A DNA stretch of 20,141 nt, from positions 1 to 20,141 of the forward strand of contig OMUE01000022.1 of assembly GCA_900314165.1 (NCBI GenBank), in the 5' to 3' direction. Position 1 is the stretch's first letter. Each line of letters opens with the position of its first letter. The stretch comes from an uncultured Acidaminococcus sp. (GTDB lineage Bacteria > Bacillota_C > Negativicutes > Acidaminococcales > Acidaminococcaceae). The translations under genes and the position numbers were made by a program. The notes beneath the pieces are model-generated. The model saw only the letters and a program-made list of their open reading frames with translations. It was not told the DNA's origin and searched no databases. Shown in pieces: positions 1-7,182 of the stretch.

Positions 1-59
1 AAGAGTGGCTCAAAAATTCGTGAGCAAGTGGCTCACTTTTTGGTTGACATTCACAATAG

Positions 60-326
60 TTTACGGAACTGGAAAAAAACAGCTATAACGGATCTTCCAA
101 AAAATATGTAAAAGATGGTAAATATGAAGTCACATTTAGTGGGGAAACTTTAAAACCTGGTCATTATAAGTTAACGGTTTCTGGTTCAATCATGTCCATG
201 CAGCCGAACAGTAAGAAGTTGAAGGGTATTTTAGGCCCTGAAGGGGAAAAATTAAAAGGAAAATTTGTTCATAAAGGTACAGGTGGAAATAGTATCCTTA
301 TGGAACAAAAGGTTGTATTACAATAG
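60..326 (+). pseudogene. C-terminal remnant of an unrecognised, probably secreted protein
   Basis: An open frame runs from just after a stop at 57-59 to TAG at 324-326. It has no usable start codon near its left end. The translation (about 88 residues) reads like natural protein: it is rich in Lys, Gly and beta-strand-like stretches, with GETLKPGHYKLTVSG in the middle and KGTGGNSILMEQKVVLQ at the end. Base composition is clearly more AT-rich than the genes to the right. The left 110 bases are open in another frame, so a frameshift or deletion near 57-65 may have broken the gene. I do not recognise the family. The extracellular character is inferred only from composition; no signal peptide is visible. 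It could also be the end of a gene whose upstream part lies outside the window in a disrupted frame. Confidence 0.35.
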
Positions 327-383
327 ACAAGCTTGGTGGGCTTATCTTACGATATGCCCCTACGGCGACTGGAGAATTACTCA

Positions 384-460
384 GTCCGCTGGACGGCCCC
401 CTCGCCATTGCTATCGCAATGGCCCTCTCCCCCTCACGGGGGCGACTGTCCGCTGGACTG
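384..460. repeat. Interspersed micro-hairpin module, copy 1
   Basis: This stretch is a chain of small palindromes: GTCC-GCT-GGAC at 384-394, CCATTGC-TATC-GCAATGG at 403-420, CCCCC-TCAC-GGGGG near 429-442, and GTCC-GCT-GGAC again at 448-458. The same chain in the same order occurs at 10713-10773. It belongs to the 370-base gene-free stretch 327-696, which otherwise holds only the repeats listed next and no visible promoter. Confidence 0.75.
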
Positions 461-477
461 GGCTCTGCCCGATATGA

Positions 478-546
478 ATTCCACGCGGCAGCGTGGTTCC
501 TCTGTCGTCCGTCGTCCGTCGTCCGTCGTCCGTCCTTAATCCTTAA
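478..546. repeat. Hairpin plus heptanucleotide array (GTCGTCC x4, TCCTTAA x2)
   Basis: A hairpin CCACGC-GGCA-GCGTGG (481-496) is followed by TTCCTCT and then four perfect copies of GTCGTCC (504-531) and two of TCCTTAA (533-546). The hairpin and its flank match 15656-15685, where the stem is CCATGC/GCATGG. The 7-nt period is not a multiple of three and there is no coding signal. Confidence 0.8.
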
Positions 547-616
547 GTGCAGCGCACCCTGACGTCTGAATTCTGACGTCTGACGTCTCACTCAAGCCGT
601 GCAGCGCACGTCGTCC
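547..616. repeat. Micro-hairpins flanking a TGACGTC heptanucleotide array
   Basis: Hairpin GTGC-AGC-GCAC (547-557) precedes four heptamers of the TGACGTC type (560-587, the second unit being TGAATTC). A second hairpin CGTGC-AGC-GCACG follows at 598-610, then a stray GTCGTCC at 610-616. Both hairpins share the AGC loop. Confidence 0.75.
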
Positions 617-635
617 CCAGCTGCTCTTCGTATGC

Positions 636-680
636 ACGTATGTACGTACCACGTATGCACGTACTACGTACTCACGCTAT
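636..680. repeat. 15-nt tandem repeat made of ACGTAY words, just upstream of hemW
   Basis: The unit ACGTATGTACGTACC at 636-650 is followed by a copy with two changes at 651-665 and a decayed third copy at 666-680. The spacing of ACGTA words alternates 8 and 7 nt. It ends 4 bases before the hemW ribosome binding site, so it would lie in the hemW 5' untranslated region. Confidence 0.7.
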
Positions 681-696
681 CCCGGAGGTACCCCCC

Positions 697-1836
697 ATGC
701 TTTATCCCTGGCAAGCCTATCAGGGCATCTATATCCATATTCCCTTCTGCGTACAGAAATGCTGCTACTGCGACTTTGCGTCCTATCAGGGGCAGAGTGA
801 AGATATGAAGGAACGCTACGTAAAACGGCTCGTAGCAGAAATTGAACAGTGGCAGCCGGCGCTGCCGGTGTCCCCCGTGGCCACGGTGTATTTCGGTGGG
901 GGCACGCCCAGTGTCCTTACCGTGGAGCAGCTGCAGCGGATTGTGACGGCCCTCAAAGAAAAAGGCTTCTGGCAGCAGCCGAAGGAAGCCACCATAGAAG
1001 CAAACCCGGGCACCGTGACCCGGGAGTCCCTGGAGGCCATACGCGCCATGGGCTTTGACCGGCTGAGCCTGGGCATGCAGTCCTTTATCCCGGAGGAGCT
1101 TGCTGCCATGGGCAGAATCCATACGGTGGAGGAATCCCTGGAAGCTGTGACGCTGGCCAAACAGGCGGGCTTTACCCGGCTTACCGGGGACCTGATCTAC
1201 GGTTATCCGGGCCAGACCCTGGACACCGTGTCCTATTCACTGCAGCAGCTGCTGCAAACCGGCGTGAACCACGTGTCCATTTACGGGCTCACGGTGGAGC
1301 AGGGGACGAAACTCGCCTATCTCCTGGACCATGGGGAGTGGGTGCTGCCTTCTGAAGAAGCGACTGGGGCCATGTATGACTATATTATGAAGGCACTGCC
1401 GGATCACGGCTACTATCGCTATGAGATTTCCAACTTCGCCCAGCCCGGCCAGGAATCCCGGCACAACCAGGTGTACTGGCACTATGACCCTTATATGGCC
1501 TTTGGGGTCGCAGCCTGCCGCTTTGACGGTACAGTTCGGGAGACCAATCCCCGGAGCCTGGTAGACTATATAAACGGCAAGGCACCGGACCGGGAAGAGC
1601 TGACGGAGGCAGAACGGGAAGAAGAGCTGGTGTTTATGAGCCTGCGGACCACGAAGGGCCTGAGCCTGGCGGAATTCCGCCAGCGCACCGGCAAGGAGTT
1701 TTTCTCCGAATACCAGGACGCCTATGACCGCTGTGCCCAAAACGGCTGGATCGAACAAACTCATGACCGCATCCATCTGACGTCCCTGGGTATGCAGTTT
1801 GGGAATCGGGCGTTCGAAGAGTTTATGCTTGGATAA
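697..1836 (+). CDS. hemW: HemW-type radical SAM protein (putative heme chaperone; coproporphyrinogen III oxidase-like)
   Basis: This 379-residue cytoplasmic protein belongs to the HemN/HemW radical SAM family. The N-terminus carries the iron-sulfur motif CVQKCCYCDF (Cys18, Cys22, Cys25), followed by YFGGGTPS, the usual SAM-binding glycine motif. A HemN C-terminal-type domain follows. The CDF ending and the length fit HemW, which handles heme, better than true HemN, though older annotations call it oxygen-independent coproporphyrinogen III oxidase. I chose ATG 697 because GGAGGT lies 7 bases upstream and the family's N-terminus aligns there. The frame stays open to 640, but that extension is tandem repeat. 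hemW commonly precedes hrcA in Bacillota, yet here a long inverted repeat and a separate promoter split them. No promoter for hemW itself is visible. Confidence 0.9.
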   Translation: MLYPWQAYQGIYIHIPFCVQKCCYCDFASYQGQSEDMKERYVKRLVAEIEQWQPALPVSPVATVYFGGGTPSVLTVEQLQRIVTALKEKGFWQQPKEATIEANPGTVTRESLEAIRAMGFDRLSLGMQSFIPEELAAMGRIHTVEESLEAVTLAKQAGFTRLTGDLIYGYPGQTLDTVSYSLQQLLQTGVNHVSIYGLTVEQGTKLAYLLDHGEWVLPSEEATGAMYDYIMKALPDHGYYRYEISNFAQPGQESRHNQVYWHYDPYMAFGVAACRFDGTVRETNPRSLVDYINGKAPDREELTEAEREEELVFMSLRTTKGLSLAEFRQRTGKEFFSEYQDAYDRCAQNGWIEQTHDRIHLTSLGMQFGNRAFEEFMLG

Positions 1837-1837
1837 A

Positions 1838-1965
1838 AAGCGAAGAGCCAAGAGCGAAGAGGTGGGCTCCGCCCATGTCGGTGGAAGGTAATCCGTTGCC
1901 GCGGGCAACGGAATCATTGCTGCCGCAGGCCACTTTTCACTCTTCACTTTTCGCTTTTCGCTTCT
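1838..1965. repeat. Long imperfect inverted repeat with heptanucleotide arms
   Basis: The left arm (1838-1865) is four heptamers of GAGCGAA type. The right arm (1931-1965) is five heptamers of CACTTTT/CGCTTTT type, which are reverse complements of the left family, and is followed by a T run. Between them sit TGGGC-TCC-GCCCA (1863-1875) and CCGTTGCC-GCG-GGCAACGG (1893-1911). The element starts two bases after the hemW stop and could act as its transcription terminator. Confidence 0.75.
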
Positions 1966-1989
1966 TTTTAAAATTATTCCCCAAACCTA

Positions 1990-2018
1990 TTGACATTTTG
2001 ACTAAAGGGGTGTATCTT
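1990..2018 (+). promoter_or_regulatory. Sigma-A-type promoter of the hrcA operon
   Basis: TTGACA (1990-1995), a 17-base spacer and TATCTT (2013-2018). The CIRCE operator starts 12 bases downstream, so bound HrcA would cover the transcription start area. Confidence 0.75.
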
Positions 2019-2030
2019 TACCATTAGATG

Positions 2031-2057
2031 TTAGCACTCCACGCTAAAGAGTGCTAA
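2031..2057. promoter_or_regulatory. CIRCE operator (HrcA binding site)
   Basis: A perfect TTAGCACTC-N9-GAGTGCTAA inverted repeat, the established CIRCE consensus. It lies between the promoter and the first gene of the hrcA-grpE-dnaK-dnaJ operon, as expected for HrcA autorepression. No second copy was seen in the window. Confidence 0.97.
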
Positions 2058-2073
2058 TAATCCGAGGAAAGAG

Positions 2074-3114
2074 TTGATTACAGTGCTAAGTGACCGTCAG
2101 AAAAAAATTCTTCAAATTATCATTGAAGACTATATTGATACGGCTGAGCCTGTAGGATCTCGGACCATTGCCAGAAAATACAATCTGGGCATCAGTCCGG
2201 CCACCATCCGTAACGAGATGAGCGACCTGGAACTGCTGGGGTATTTGGAACAACCCCACACGTCGGCAGGCCGTGTCCCTTCGGCAGCGGCTTACCGCTA
2301 TTATGTGGATTCTCTCACGAAGCCGGATGTGTTGGCGCCCAATGATGTGGCCCTCATTAACACCTGGTTCCAGGAACGGGTCCACAGTATTGATGACATC
2401 TTCCAATCTACAGCGAAGCTGTTATCCCGGATGAGCAAGAACGTGTCCGTGGTGCTGGCCAACAAGGATAGCGAGAATACGTTTTCCTATATCCGCTTCC
2501 TGCCCCTAAACGAACACCAGGCCATCCTGTGCATCGTGGCCAATGATGGCCAGATGGACAACGGCGTCATCCAGATACCCGCCGGCATGACCCCCAGGGA
2601 AATGGATACCCTGGCAGAGCGGGTAACGAACCGGCTTCATGGCATGAAGCTGAAAGAGATTTCCGACGCCATTCTGAAGTCCGTTCAGGAAGAACTGAAG
2701 GGGGATAAGGACCTGTACGTGTCCCTGATCCAGGTCATGAAGCAGATGCAGAAAGACCAGCAGACCAATAAGATGTTCCTGGGCGGTACGAAGCAGCTGC
2801 TGAGCCAGCCGGAATTCAAAGATCCGGCTCGCATGAGAGAGCTGCTCAGCGTGCTGGAAGAAGAGCAGATGCTGAAGGATATGCTGATGGCGGACAAAAA
2901 GTCCGGGCTGCGTGTTACCATCGGCAGCGAAAACAAGTTTTCCGGTATCCAGGACTGCAGTATGGTCCAGGCTACGTACCGTCTGAACGGTCAGGTAGTG
3001 GGGACGCTGGCAGTGCTGGGACCCACCCGGATGGAATACCGGAAAGTCATTTCCGTCATGGATTACCTGCATAACTATCTCCGACTGGTTATGCATAAAA
3101 TGGATGAAAAGTAG
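2074..3114 (+). CDS. hrcA: Heat-inducible transcription repressor HrcA
   Basis: The 346-residue protein has the family's usual length. The N-terminal winged-helix region contains SDRQKKILQIIIEDYIDTAEPVGSRTIARKYNLGISPATIRNEM with the typical LGYLEQPHTSAGRVPS segment after it. The C-terminal part is the dimerisation/GAF-like region, ending near NYLRLVMHKM. HrcA binds CIRCE and represses chaperone genes, and GroEL normally assists its folding. The start is uncertain. TTG 2074 has GAGG 6 bases upstream and adds MIT. GTG 2083 would give the MLSDRQ start typical of the family, but its spacing from GAGG is 15 bases. The next gene follows 9 bases after the stop. Confidence 0.95.
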   Translation: MITVLSDRQKKILQIIIEDYIDTAEPVGSRTIARKYNLGISPATIRNEMSDLELLGYLEQPHTSAGRVPSAAAYRYYVDSLTKPDVLAPNDVALINTWFQERVHSIDDIFQSTAKLLSRMSKNVSVVLANKDSENTFSYIRFLPLNEHQAILCIVANDGQMDNGVIQIPAGMTPREMDTLAERVTNRLHGMKLKEISDAILKSVQEELKGDKDLYVSLIQVMKQMQKDQQTNKMFLGGTKQLLSQPEFKDPARMRELLSVLEEEQMLKDMLMADKKSGLRVTIGSENKFSGIQDCSMVQATYRLNGQVVGTLAVLGPTRMEYRKVISVMDYLHNYLRLVMHKMDEK

Positions 3115-3123
3115 GGAGGATTT

Positions 3124-3714
3124 ATGAAAGAGGAGCAGCAGGAAGAAATAAAACAGGAAGCCCAGGCTGAAACGGCCGCTGCTGAAGAAGCAAAGGCAGA
3201 AGAAGCCAAGGCTGACGAAGCAAAACAACAGGAACAGCCCGCTCAGGAACCTGATCCGCGGGATGCCAAGATTGCGGAACAGGAAAAGAAGATTGAGGAA
3301 TTGCAGAACCGTCTCCTGCGGCTGCAGGCCGATTTCGATAACTTCCGCAGACGCAATAACGAAGAACGGGAACGCTTGGGACGGTTTGTGACCGCCTCCG
3401 TAGCCCGGGAATTCCTGAAGGTCCTGGACAATTTTGAACGGGCCGAAGAAAGCATGAAGAACACCCAGGATGCACAGGCAGTGCAGAAGGGTATGGAAAA
3501 GATCCACAAGCAGTTTGAAAAGGCTCTGACGACGCTGAAGATTGAAGAGATTCCCGCACAGGGCAAGCCTTTCGATCCCAATATCCACGAAGCCGTCATG
3601 CAGGGCAGCAATCCGGACCTGCCGGATGAAAGCATCGACCTGGTGCTGGAAAAAGGCTACCGGATCGGTGACGACATCATCCGCCATTCCAAGGTACGGG
3701 TTGTCAAGAATTGA
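3124..3714 (+). CDS. grpE: Nucleotide exchange factor GrpE
   Basis: The 196-residue cochaperone releases ADP from DnaK. Residues 1 to about 45 are a low-complexity Glu/Ala/Lys/Gln tail. The long coiled-coil dimerisation helix follows (AKIAEQEKKIEELQNRLLRLQADFDNFRRR, about 48-78), then the C-terminal beta domain with the family's PNIHEAVM and LEKGYRIGDDIIRHSKVRV segments. GGAGGA ends 3 bases before ATG 3124, and the gene starts 9 bases after the hrcA stop, so it sits in the CIRCE-controlled operon. The acidic, repetitive N-terminus is longer than in many relatives, but such tails vary widely in the family. Confidence 0.95.
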   Translation: MKEEQQEEIKQEAQAETAAAEEAKAEEAKADEAKQQEQPAQEPDPRDAKIAEQEKKIEELQNRLLRLQADFDNFRRRNNEERERLGRFVTASVAREFLKVLDNFERAEESMKNTQDAQAVQKGMEKIHKQFEKALTTLKIEEIPAQGKPFDPNIHEAVMQGSNPDLPDESIDLVLEKGYRIGDDIIRHSKVRVVKN

Positions 3715-3768
3715 AAATAACCAATCTATATAAAGTGTAAGAATCAGATTTTATAGGAGGAATTCATT

Positions 3769-5628
3769 ATGTCTAAGATTATAGGTATTGACTTAGGTAC
3801 TACGAACTCTGTTGTAGCCGTTATGGAAGGCGGCGAACCTACGGTTATTACCACTCAGGAAGGCGGTCGCCTGACCCCGTCCGTAGTTGGTTTCACGAAG
3901 AATGGCGAACGGGTTGTTGGTCAGCTGGCTAAACGGCAGGCTGTGTCCAACCCGGAACGGACCATCAGCTCCATCAAACGTCATATGGGCACGAAATACA
4001 CCGTGACCATTGATGGCAAGAACTACACCCCTGAACAGATCTCTGCCATGATCCTGGAAAAGATGAAGGGCGACGCAGAACGGTATCTGGGCGAAAAGGT
4101 AACGGAAGCCGTCATTACGGTTCCTGCTTACTTCAACGACAGCCAACGTCAGGCTACGAAAGATGCCGGCCGTATCGCTGGTCTGGATGTAAAGCGGATC
4201 ATCAACGAACCGACTGCTGCAGCTCTGGCTTATGGTATCGATAAATCCGACGACCATACGGTCCTGGTTTATGACTTGGGCGGCGGCACCTTCGATGTGT
4301 CCATCCTGGAACTGGGCGACGGTGTATTCGAAGTAAAATCCACTAACGGTGATACTCACCTGGGCGGCGATGACTTCGACCAGAGAATCATGAACTGGAT
4401 GACGGATCAATTCAAATCCGACACCGGTATCGACCTGACCGGCGATAAGATGGCTATGCAGCGGATCCGTGAAGCTGCTGAAAAAGCTAAAATCGAACTG
4501 TCCAACATGCTGACCACCAACATTAACCTGCCGTTCATTACGGCTGGCGCTAATGGCCCTCAGCACCTGGATATGGATCTGACGAGAGCGAAATTCGACG
4601 AAATGACCAGCGACCTGGTAGACCGGACCCTGGTCTGCGTACGGAAGGCTCTGTCCGATGCTAACCTGCAGCCCGGCGACATCAACAAAGTCCTGCTGGT
4701 CGGCGGTTCTTCCAGAATCCCGGCTGTTCAGGAAGCTATCAAGAGAACCATGGGTCAGGAACCGGCTCACGGTGTAAACCCTGATGAATGCGTAGCTGTG
4801 GGTGCTGCCATTCAGGCAGGCGTACTGGCCGGCGATGTGAAAGACGTACTGCTGCTGGATGTGACTCCTCTGTCCCTGGGTATTGAAACCATGGGCGGCG
4901 TTATGACGAAGATCATCGACAGAAACACCACGATTCCTACCAGCAAGAAGCAGATCTTCTCTACGGCTACGGATAACCAGCCTTCTGTAGATATCCACGT
5001 ACTGCAGGGCGAACGGGAAATGGCTGCGGACAACAAGACTCTGGGCCGTTTCGAACTGTCCGGCATTCCTGCAGCTCCCCGGGGAGTTCCTCAAATCGAA
5101 GTGGCTTTCGATATCGATGCTAACGGTATTGTGAACGTAAGCGCTAAGGATCTGGGCACCGGCAAACAGCAGAAGATCACCATTACCTCCTCCGGCTCTC
5201 TGAGCAAGGACGAAGTGGACAAGATGGTGAAAGAAGCTCAGGCTAACGAAGCTGCCGATAAGAAACGCAAGGAAGCTGTCGAAGCCAAGAACCAGGCAGA
5301 CACCCTGATTTACCAGGCTGAAAAGACTGTGAAAGACATGAATGGCAAGGGCCATGACGATATGATCAAGAAGGTCCAGGATGCCATTGCTACCCTGAAG
5401 GAAACCCTGAAGGGCGACGATACCGCTAAGATCAAAGCCGACACGGAAGCTCTGCAGAAACCTCTGTACGAACTGAGTGCTGAACTGTACAAACAGAGCC
5501 AGAACGCTAACGCCGGTGCTGGTGCCAATGCCGGTGCAGGTGCCCAGAACAACGCCGGTGCAGGCCAGAGCAAGAAAGCTGACGACGATGTGGTTGATGC
5601 CGAAGTCGTTGACGACGATAAGAAATAA
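3769..5628 (+). CDS. dnaK: Molecular chaperone DnaK (Hsp70)
   Basis: This 619-residue Hsp70 has all landmark motifs: [10 protein letters not shown] at the N-terminus (phosphate loop 1), [11 protein letters not shown] (phosphate loop 2), [11 protein letters not shown] in the nucleotide-binding domain, then the [15 protein letters not shown] linker into the substrate-binding domain and a helical lid. After the lid comes a Gly/Ala/Asn-rich tail ([17 protein letters not shown]) and the conserved acidic end [13 protein letters not shown]. An AGGAGG ribosome site lies 7-8 bases before ATG 3769. It is the third gene of the operon, 54 bases after grpE. Its ATPase cycle is driven by DnaJ and GrpE, encoded on either side. 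Confidence 0.98.
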   Translation: MSKIIGIDLGTTNSVVAVMEGGEPTVITTQEGGRLTPSVVGFTKNGERVVGQLAKRQAVSNPERTISSIKRHMGTKYTVTIDGKNYTPEQISAMILEKMKGDAERYLGEKVTEAVITVPAYFNDSQRQATKDAGRIAGLDVKRIINEPTAAALAYGIDKSDDHTVLVYDLGGGTFDVSILELGDGVFEVKSTNGDTHLGGDDFDQRIMNWMTDQFKSDTGIDLTGDKMAMQRIREAAEKAKIELSNMLTTNINLPFITAGANGPQHLDMDLTRAKFDEMTSDLVDRTLVCVRKALSDANLQPGDINKVLLVGGSSRIPAVQEAIKRTMGQEPAHGVNPDECVAVGAAIQAGVLAGDVKDVLLLDVTPLSLGIETMGGVMTKIIDRNTTIPTSKKQIFSTATDNQPSVDIHVLQGEREMAADNKTLGRFELSGIPAAPRGVPQIEVAFDIDANGIVNVSAKDLGTGKQQKITITSSGSLSKDEVDKMVKEAQANEAADKKRKEAVEAKNQADTLIYQAEKTVKDMNGKGHDDMIKKVQDAIATLKETLKGDDTAKIKADTEALQKPLYELSAELYKQSQNANAGAGANAGAGAQNNAGAGQSKKADDDVVDAEVVDDDKK

Positions 5629-5651
5629 GCTTTTCCTAGAGGGAGATACTG

Positions 5652-6824
5652 ATGGCAGAACAGAGAGATTATTATGAGGTGCTGGGCGTCCAGAAGACGG
5701 CTACAGCAGATGAGCTGAAGAAGGCTTATCATAAACTGGCGCGTAAGTATCATCCTGACTTGAACAAAGATAATCCGGAAGCAGCGGACAAATTCAAAGA
5801 GGTTAACGAAGCCTACAGCGTGCTCAGCGACCCCCAGAAGAGAGCTGCCTATGACCAATATGGACATGCAGCTTTCCAACAGGGTGGTCCCGGAGCAGGC
5901 GGGGCCGGCAATCCCTTTGGAGCCGGTGGCTTCCAGGGCTTTGGCGGTTTCAGTGGCGAAGGCATGGACGATATCTTCAACATGTTCTTCGGCGGTGCAG
6001 GCCGTGGGGGTTCCCGTGGCCAGGCAGATAATGGCCCTCGTCAGGGGGCGGATCTGCGGATGGACATGCAGATTACCTTTGAGGAAGCAGCTTTTGGTAC
6101 GGAAAAGAAGGTCCGGCTGAATCGGGAAGAGGAATGCGATACCTGTCATGGCACGGGTGCCGCTCCCGGCAGCCATCCGGAAACCTGCCCGGACTGCCAT
6201 GGTACCGGGGAAATCCGGGTGACCCAGAATTCCCTGTTCGGCCAGGTGGTCAACGTACGGGTTTGTCCGAAATGCCATGGTACCGGCAAGATCGTTACGA
6301 ATCCTTGTAAGGATTGCCATGGATCCGGCCGCGTAAAGAAGAAGAGAACGCTCACCGTGAAGATCCCTGCAGGTGTGGACAATGGGTCCCGGCTGCGGGT
6401 CGGTGGTGAAGGGGAAGCAGGGCTGCGGGGCGGACGCCCTGGGGACCTGTACGTATATCTGTACGTGAAACCCCACAAGTTCTTCGAACGGGATGGCACC
6501 ACGGTGACCTGCGAGGTGCCTATCAGCATCGTGCAGGCAGCCTTGGGCGATGAGATCAAGGTGCCCACCCTGTATGGCCAGGTGACGGTGAAGGTGCCGG
6601 AGGGCACTCAGCCGGGCAAGGTCCTGCGCCTGAAGGGCAAAGGCATCCCGAACCTACGCACGGGTGCCAAAGGCGACCAGCTGGTACGCCTGAAGGTAGT
6701 TGTGCCCACAGGCCTCAGCGAGGCTCAAAAGGACGCGCTGCGTAAGTTCGCCGACGCCAGCGGTGTCAGCATTAATCCGGAAGAGAAGAGTTTCTTCAAC
6801 AAGATCAAGGATTTGTTTAAGTAA
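5652..6824 (+). CDS. dnaJ: Chaperone protein DnaJ (Hsp40, type I)
   Basis: The 390-residue type I J-protein has an N-terminal J domain with HPD at residues 34-36. A Gly/Phe-rich region spans about 75-125. The zinc-binding domain has four CxxCxGxG repeats (Cys162/165, 179/182, 205/208, 219/222), and a C-terminal substrate-binding domain follows. It delivers unfolded clients to DnaK and stimulates ATP hydrolysis. GAGGGAG lies upstream of ATG 5652, 23 bases after the dnaK stop. A strong hairpin terminator follows, so it closes the heat-shock operon. No PrmA or RsmE gene follows it here, unlike in some other Bacillota. Confidence 0.97.
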   Translation: MAEQRDYYEVLGVQKTATADELKKAYHKLARKYHPDLNKDNPEAADKFKEVNEAYSVLSDPQKRAAYDQYGHAAFQQGGPGAGGAGNPFGAGGFQGFGGFSGEGMDDIFNMFFGGAGRGGSRGQADNGPRQGADLRMDMQITFEEAAFGTEKKVRLNREEECDTCHGTGAAPGSHPETCPDCHGTGEIRVTQNSLFGQVVNVRVCPKCHGTGKIVTNPCKDCHGSGRVKKKRTLTVKIPAGVDNGSRLRVGGEGEAGLRGGRPGDLYVYLYVKPHKFFERDGTTVTCEVPISIVQAALGDEIKVPTLYGQVTVKVPEGTQPGKVLRLKGKGIPNLRTGAKGDQLVRLKVVVPTGLSEAQKDALRKFADASGVSINPEEKSFFNKIKDLFK

Positions 6825-6828
6825 GGGA

Positions 6829-6859
6829 AACGGGACTGTGGGTAGCCACAGTCCCGTTT
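6829..6859 (+). terminator. Terminator of the hrcA-dnaJ operon
   Basis: A 13-bp perfect stem (6829-6841 with 6846-6858) with a GTAG loop, starting 4 bases after the dnaJ stop. The downstream T run is short. Confidence 0.8.
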
Positions 6860-6863
6860 GTTC

Positions 6864-6891
6864 TCTAGTCACGAGTCTCTAGTCTCGAGCC
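6864..6891. repeat. Heptanucleotide array (TCTAGTC/ACGAGTC type)
   Basis: Four consecutive 7-nt units, of which units 1 and 3 are identical (TCTAGTC) and units 2 and 4 are diverged. It sits between two terminator hairpins. Confidence 0.6.
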
Positions 6892-6896
6892 GAAGG

Positions 6897-6936
6897 AAAG
6901 GCGCTGTGAAAATTCATTTTTTCACAGCGCCTTTTT
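6897..6936. terminator. Second hairpin terminator after dnaJ
   Basis: Stem AAAGGCGCTGTGAA pairs with TTCACAGCGCCTTT and runs into TTTTT. The A run on the other side means it could also stop minus-strand transcription. Confidence 0.75.
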
Positions 6937-6946
6937 ATGTTGCCAG

Positions 6947-7005
6947 TCCGCCCTCGCTTCAGCGGGGGCGGGGGCATCCACTGCAACGCAGTGGGTGGTG
7001 GGGGT
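6947..7005 (-). repeat. CCACC-type double-hairpin repeat, inverted copy
   Basis: A 10-bp stem with a TTCA loop (6948-6971) is followed by CCACTGC-AAC-GCAGTGG (6978-6994) and GGTGGGGGT. Read on the minus strand, this matches the order CCCACCACC, variable hairpin, C run, GC hairpin and GGCGGA seen at 8811-8858 and 11468-11535. It lies in the 358-base gap between dnaJ and the next gene. Confidence 0.7.
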
Positions 7006-7042
7006 GTAACACAATAGGGGCACAGCAAAAAGCTGGTTCGGG

Positions 7043-7071
7043 TTGCAGATATTGTATATTTACGCTATTCT
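7043..7071 (+). promoter_or_regulatory. Possible promoter of the Sel1-repeat gene
   Basis: TTGCAG (7043-7048), 17 bases, TATTCT (7066-7071). Other TTGACA-like words at 7076 and 7095 lack a well-spaced -10 box. This is a weak prediction. Confidence 0.3.
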
Positions 7072-7182
7072 TTAATTGACAGAAGCGAACGGTATTGACG
7101 AGAGTAAAATTAAAATAAAGGTCTATCGTTCAGCTGAAAAGCTATTTAAGGGTTACCATAAATCATAAAGGGAGTGGAGCAA

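Noticed and set aside
265..591. Short frames on both strands in the left repeat block
   Set aside because: They run through tandem heptamers and hairpins, whose 7-nt period keeps frames open by chance. No start signal or protein-like sequence is seen.
2506..3687. Open frame of 393 codons on the minus strand over hrcA and grpE
   Set aside because: It is antisense to two confirmed genes. The Phe/Leu-rich stretch is the mirror of the Glu/Lys/Ala-rich GrpE tail, not a membrane protein.
3793..5355. Open frame of 520 codons on the minus strand over dnaK
   Set aside because: It lies wholly antisense to an unmistakable dnaK, has no ribosome site, and its translation is low-similarity text of the kind codon-biased genes produce on the opposite strand.
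7030..7060. tRNA-like T-loop text GGTTCGGG near 7035
   Set aside because: No acceptor, D or anticodon stems can be built around it.
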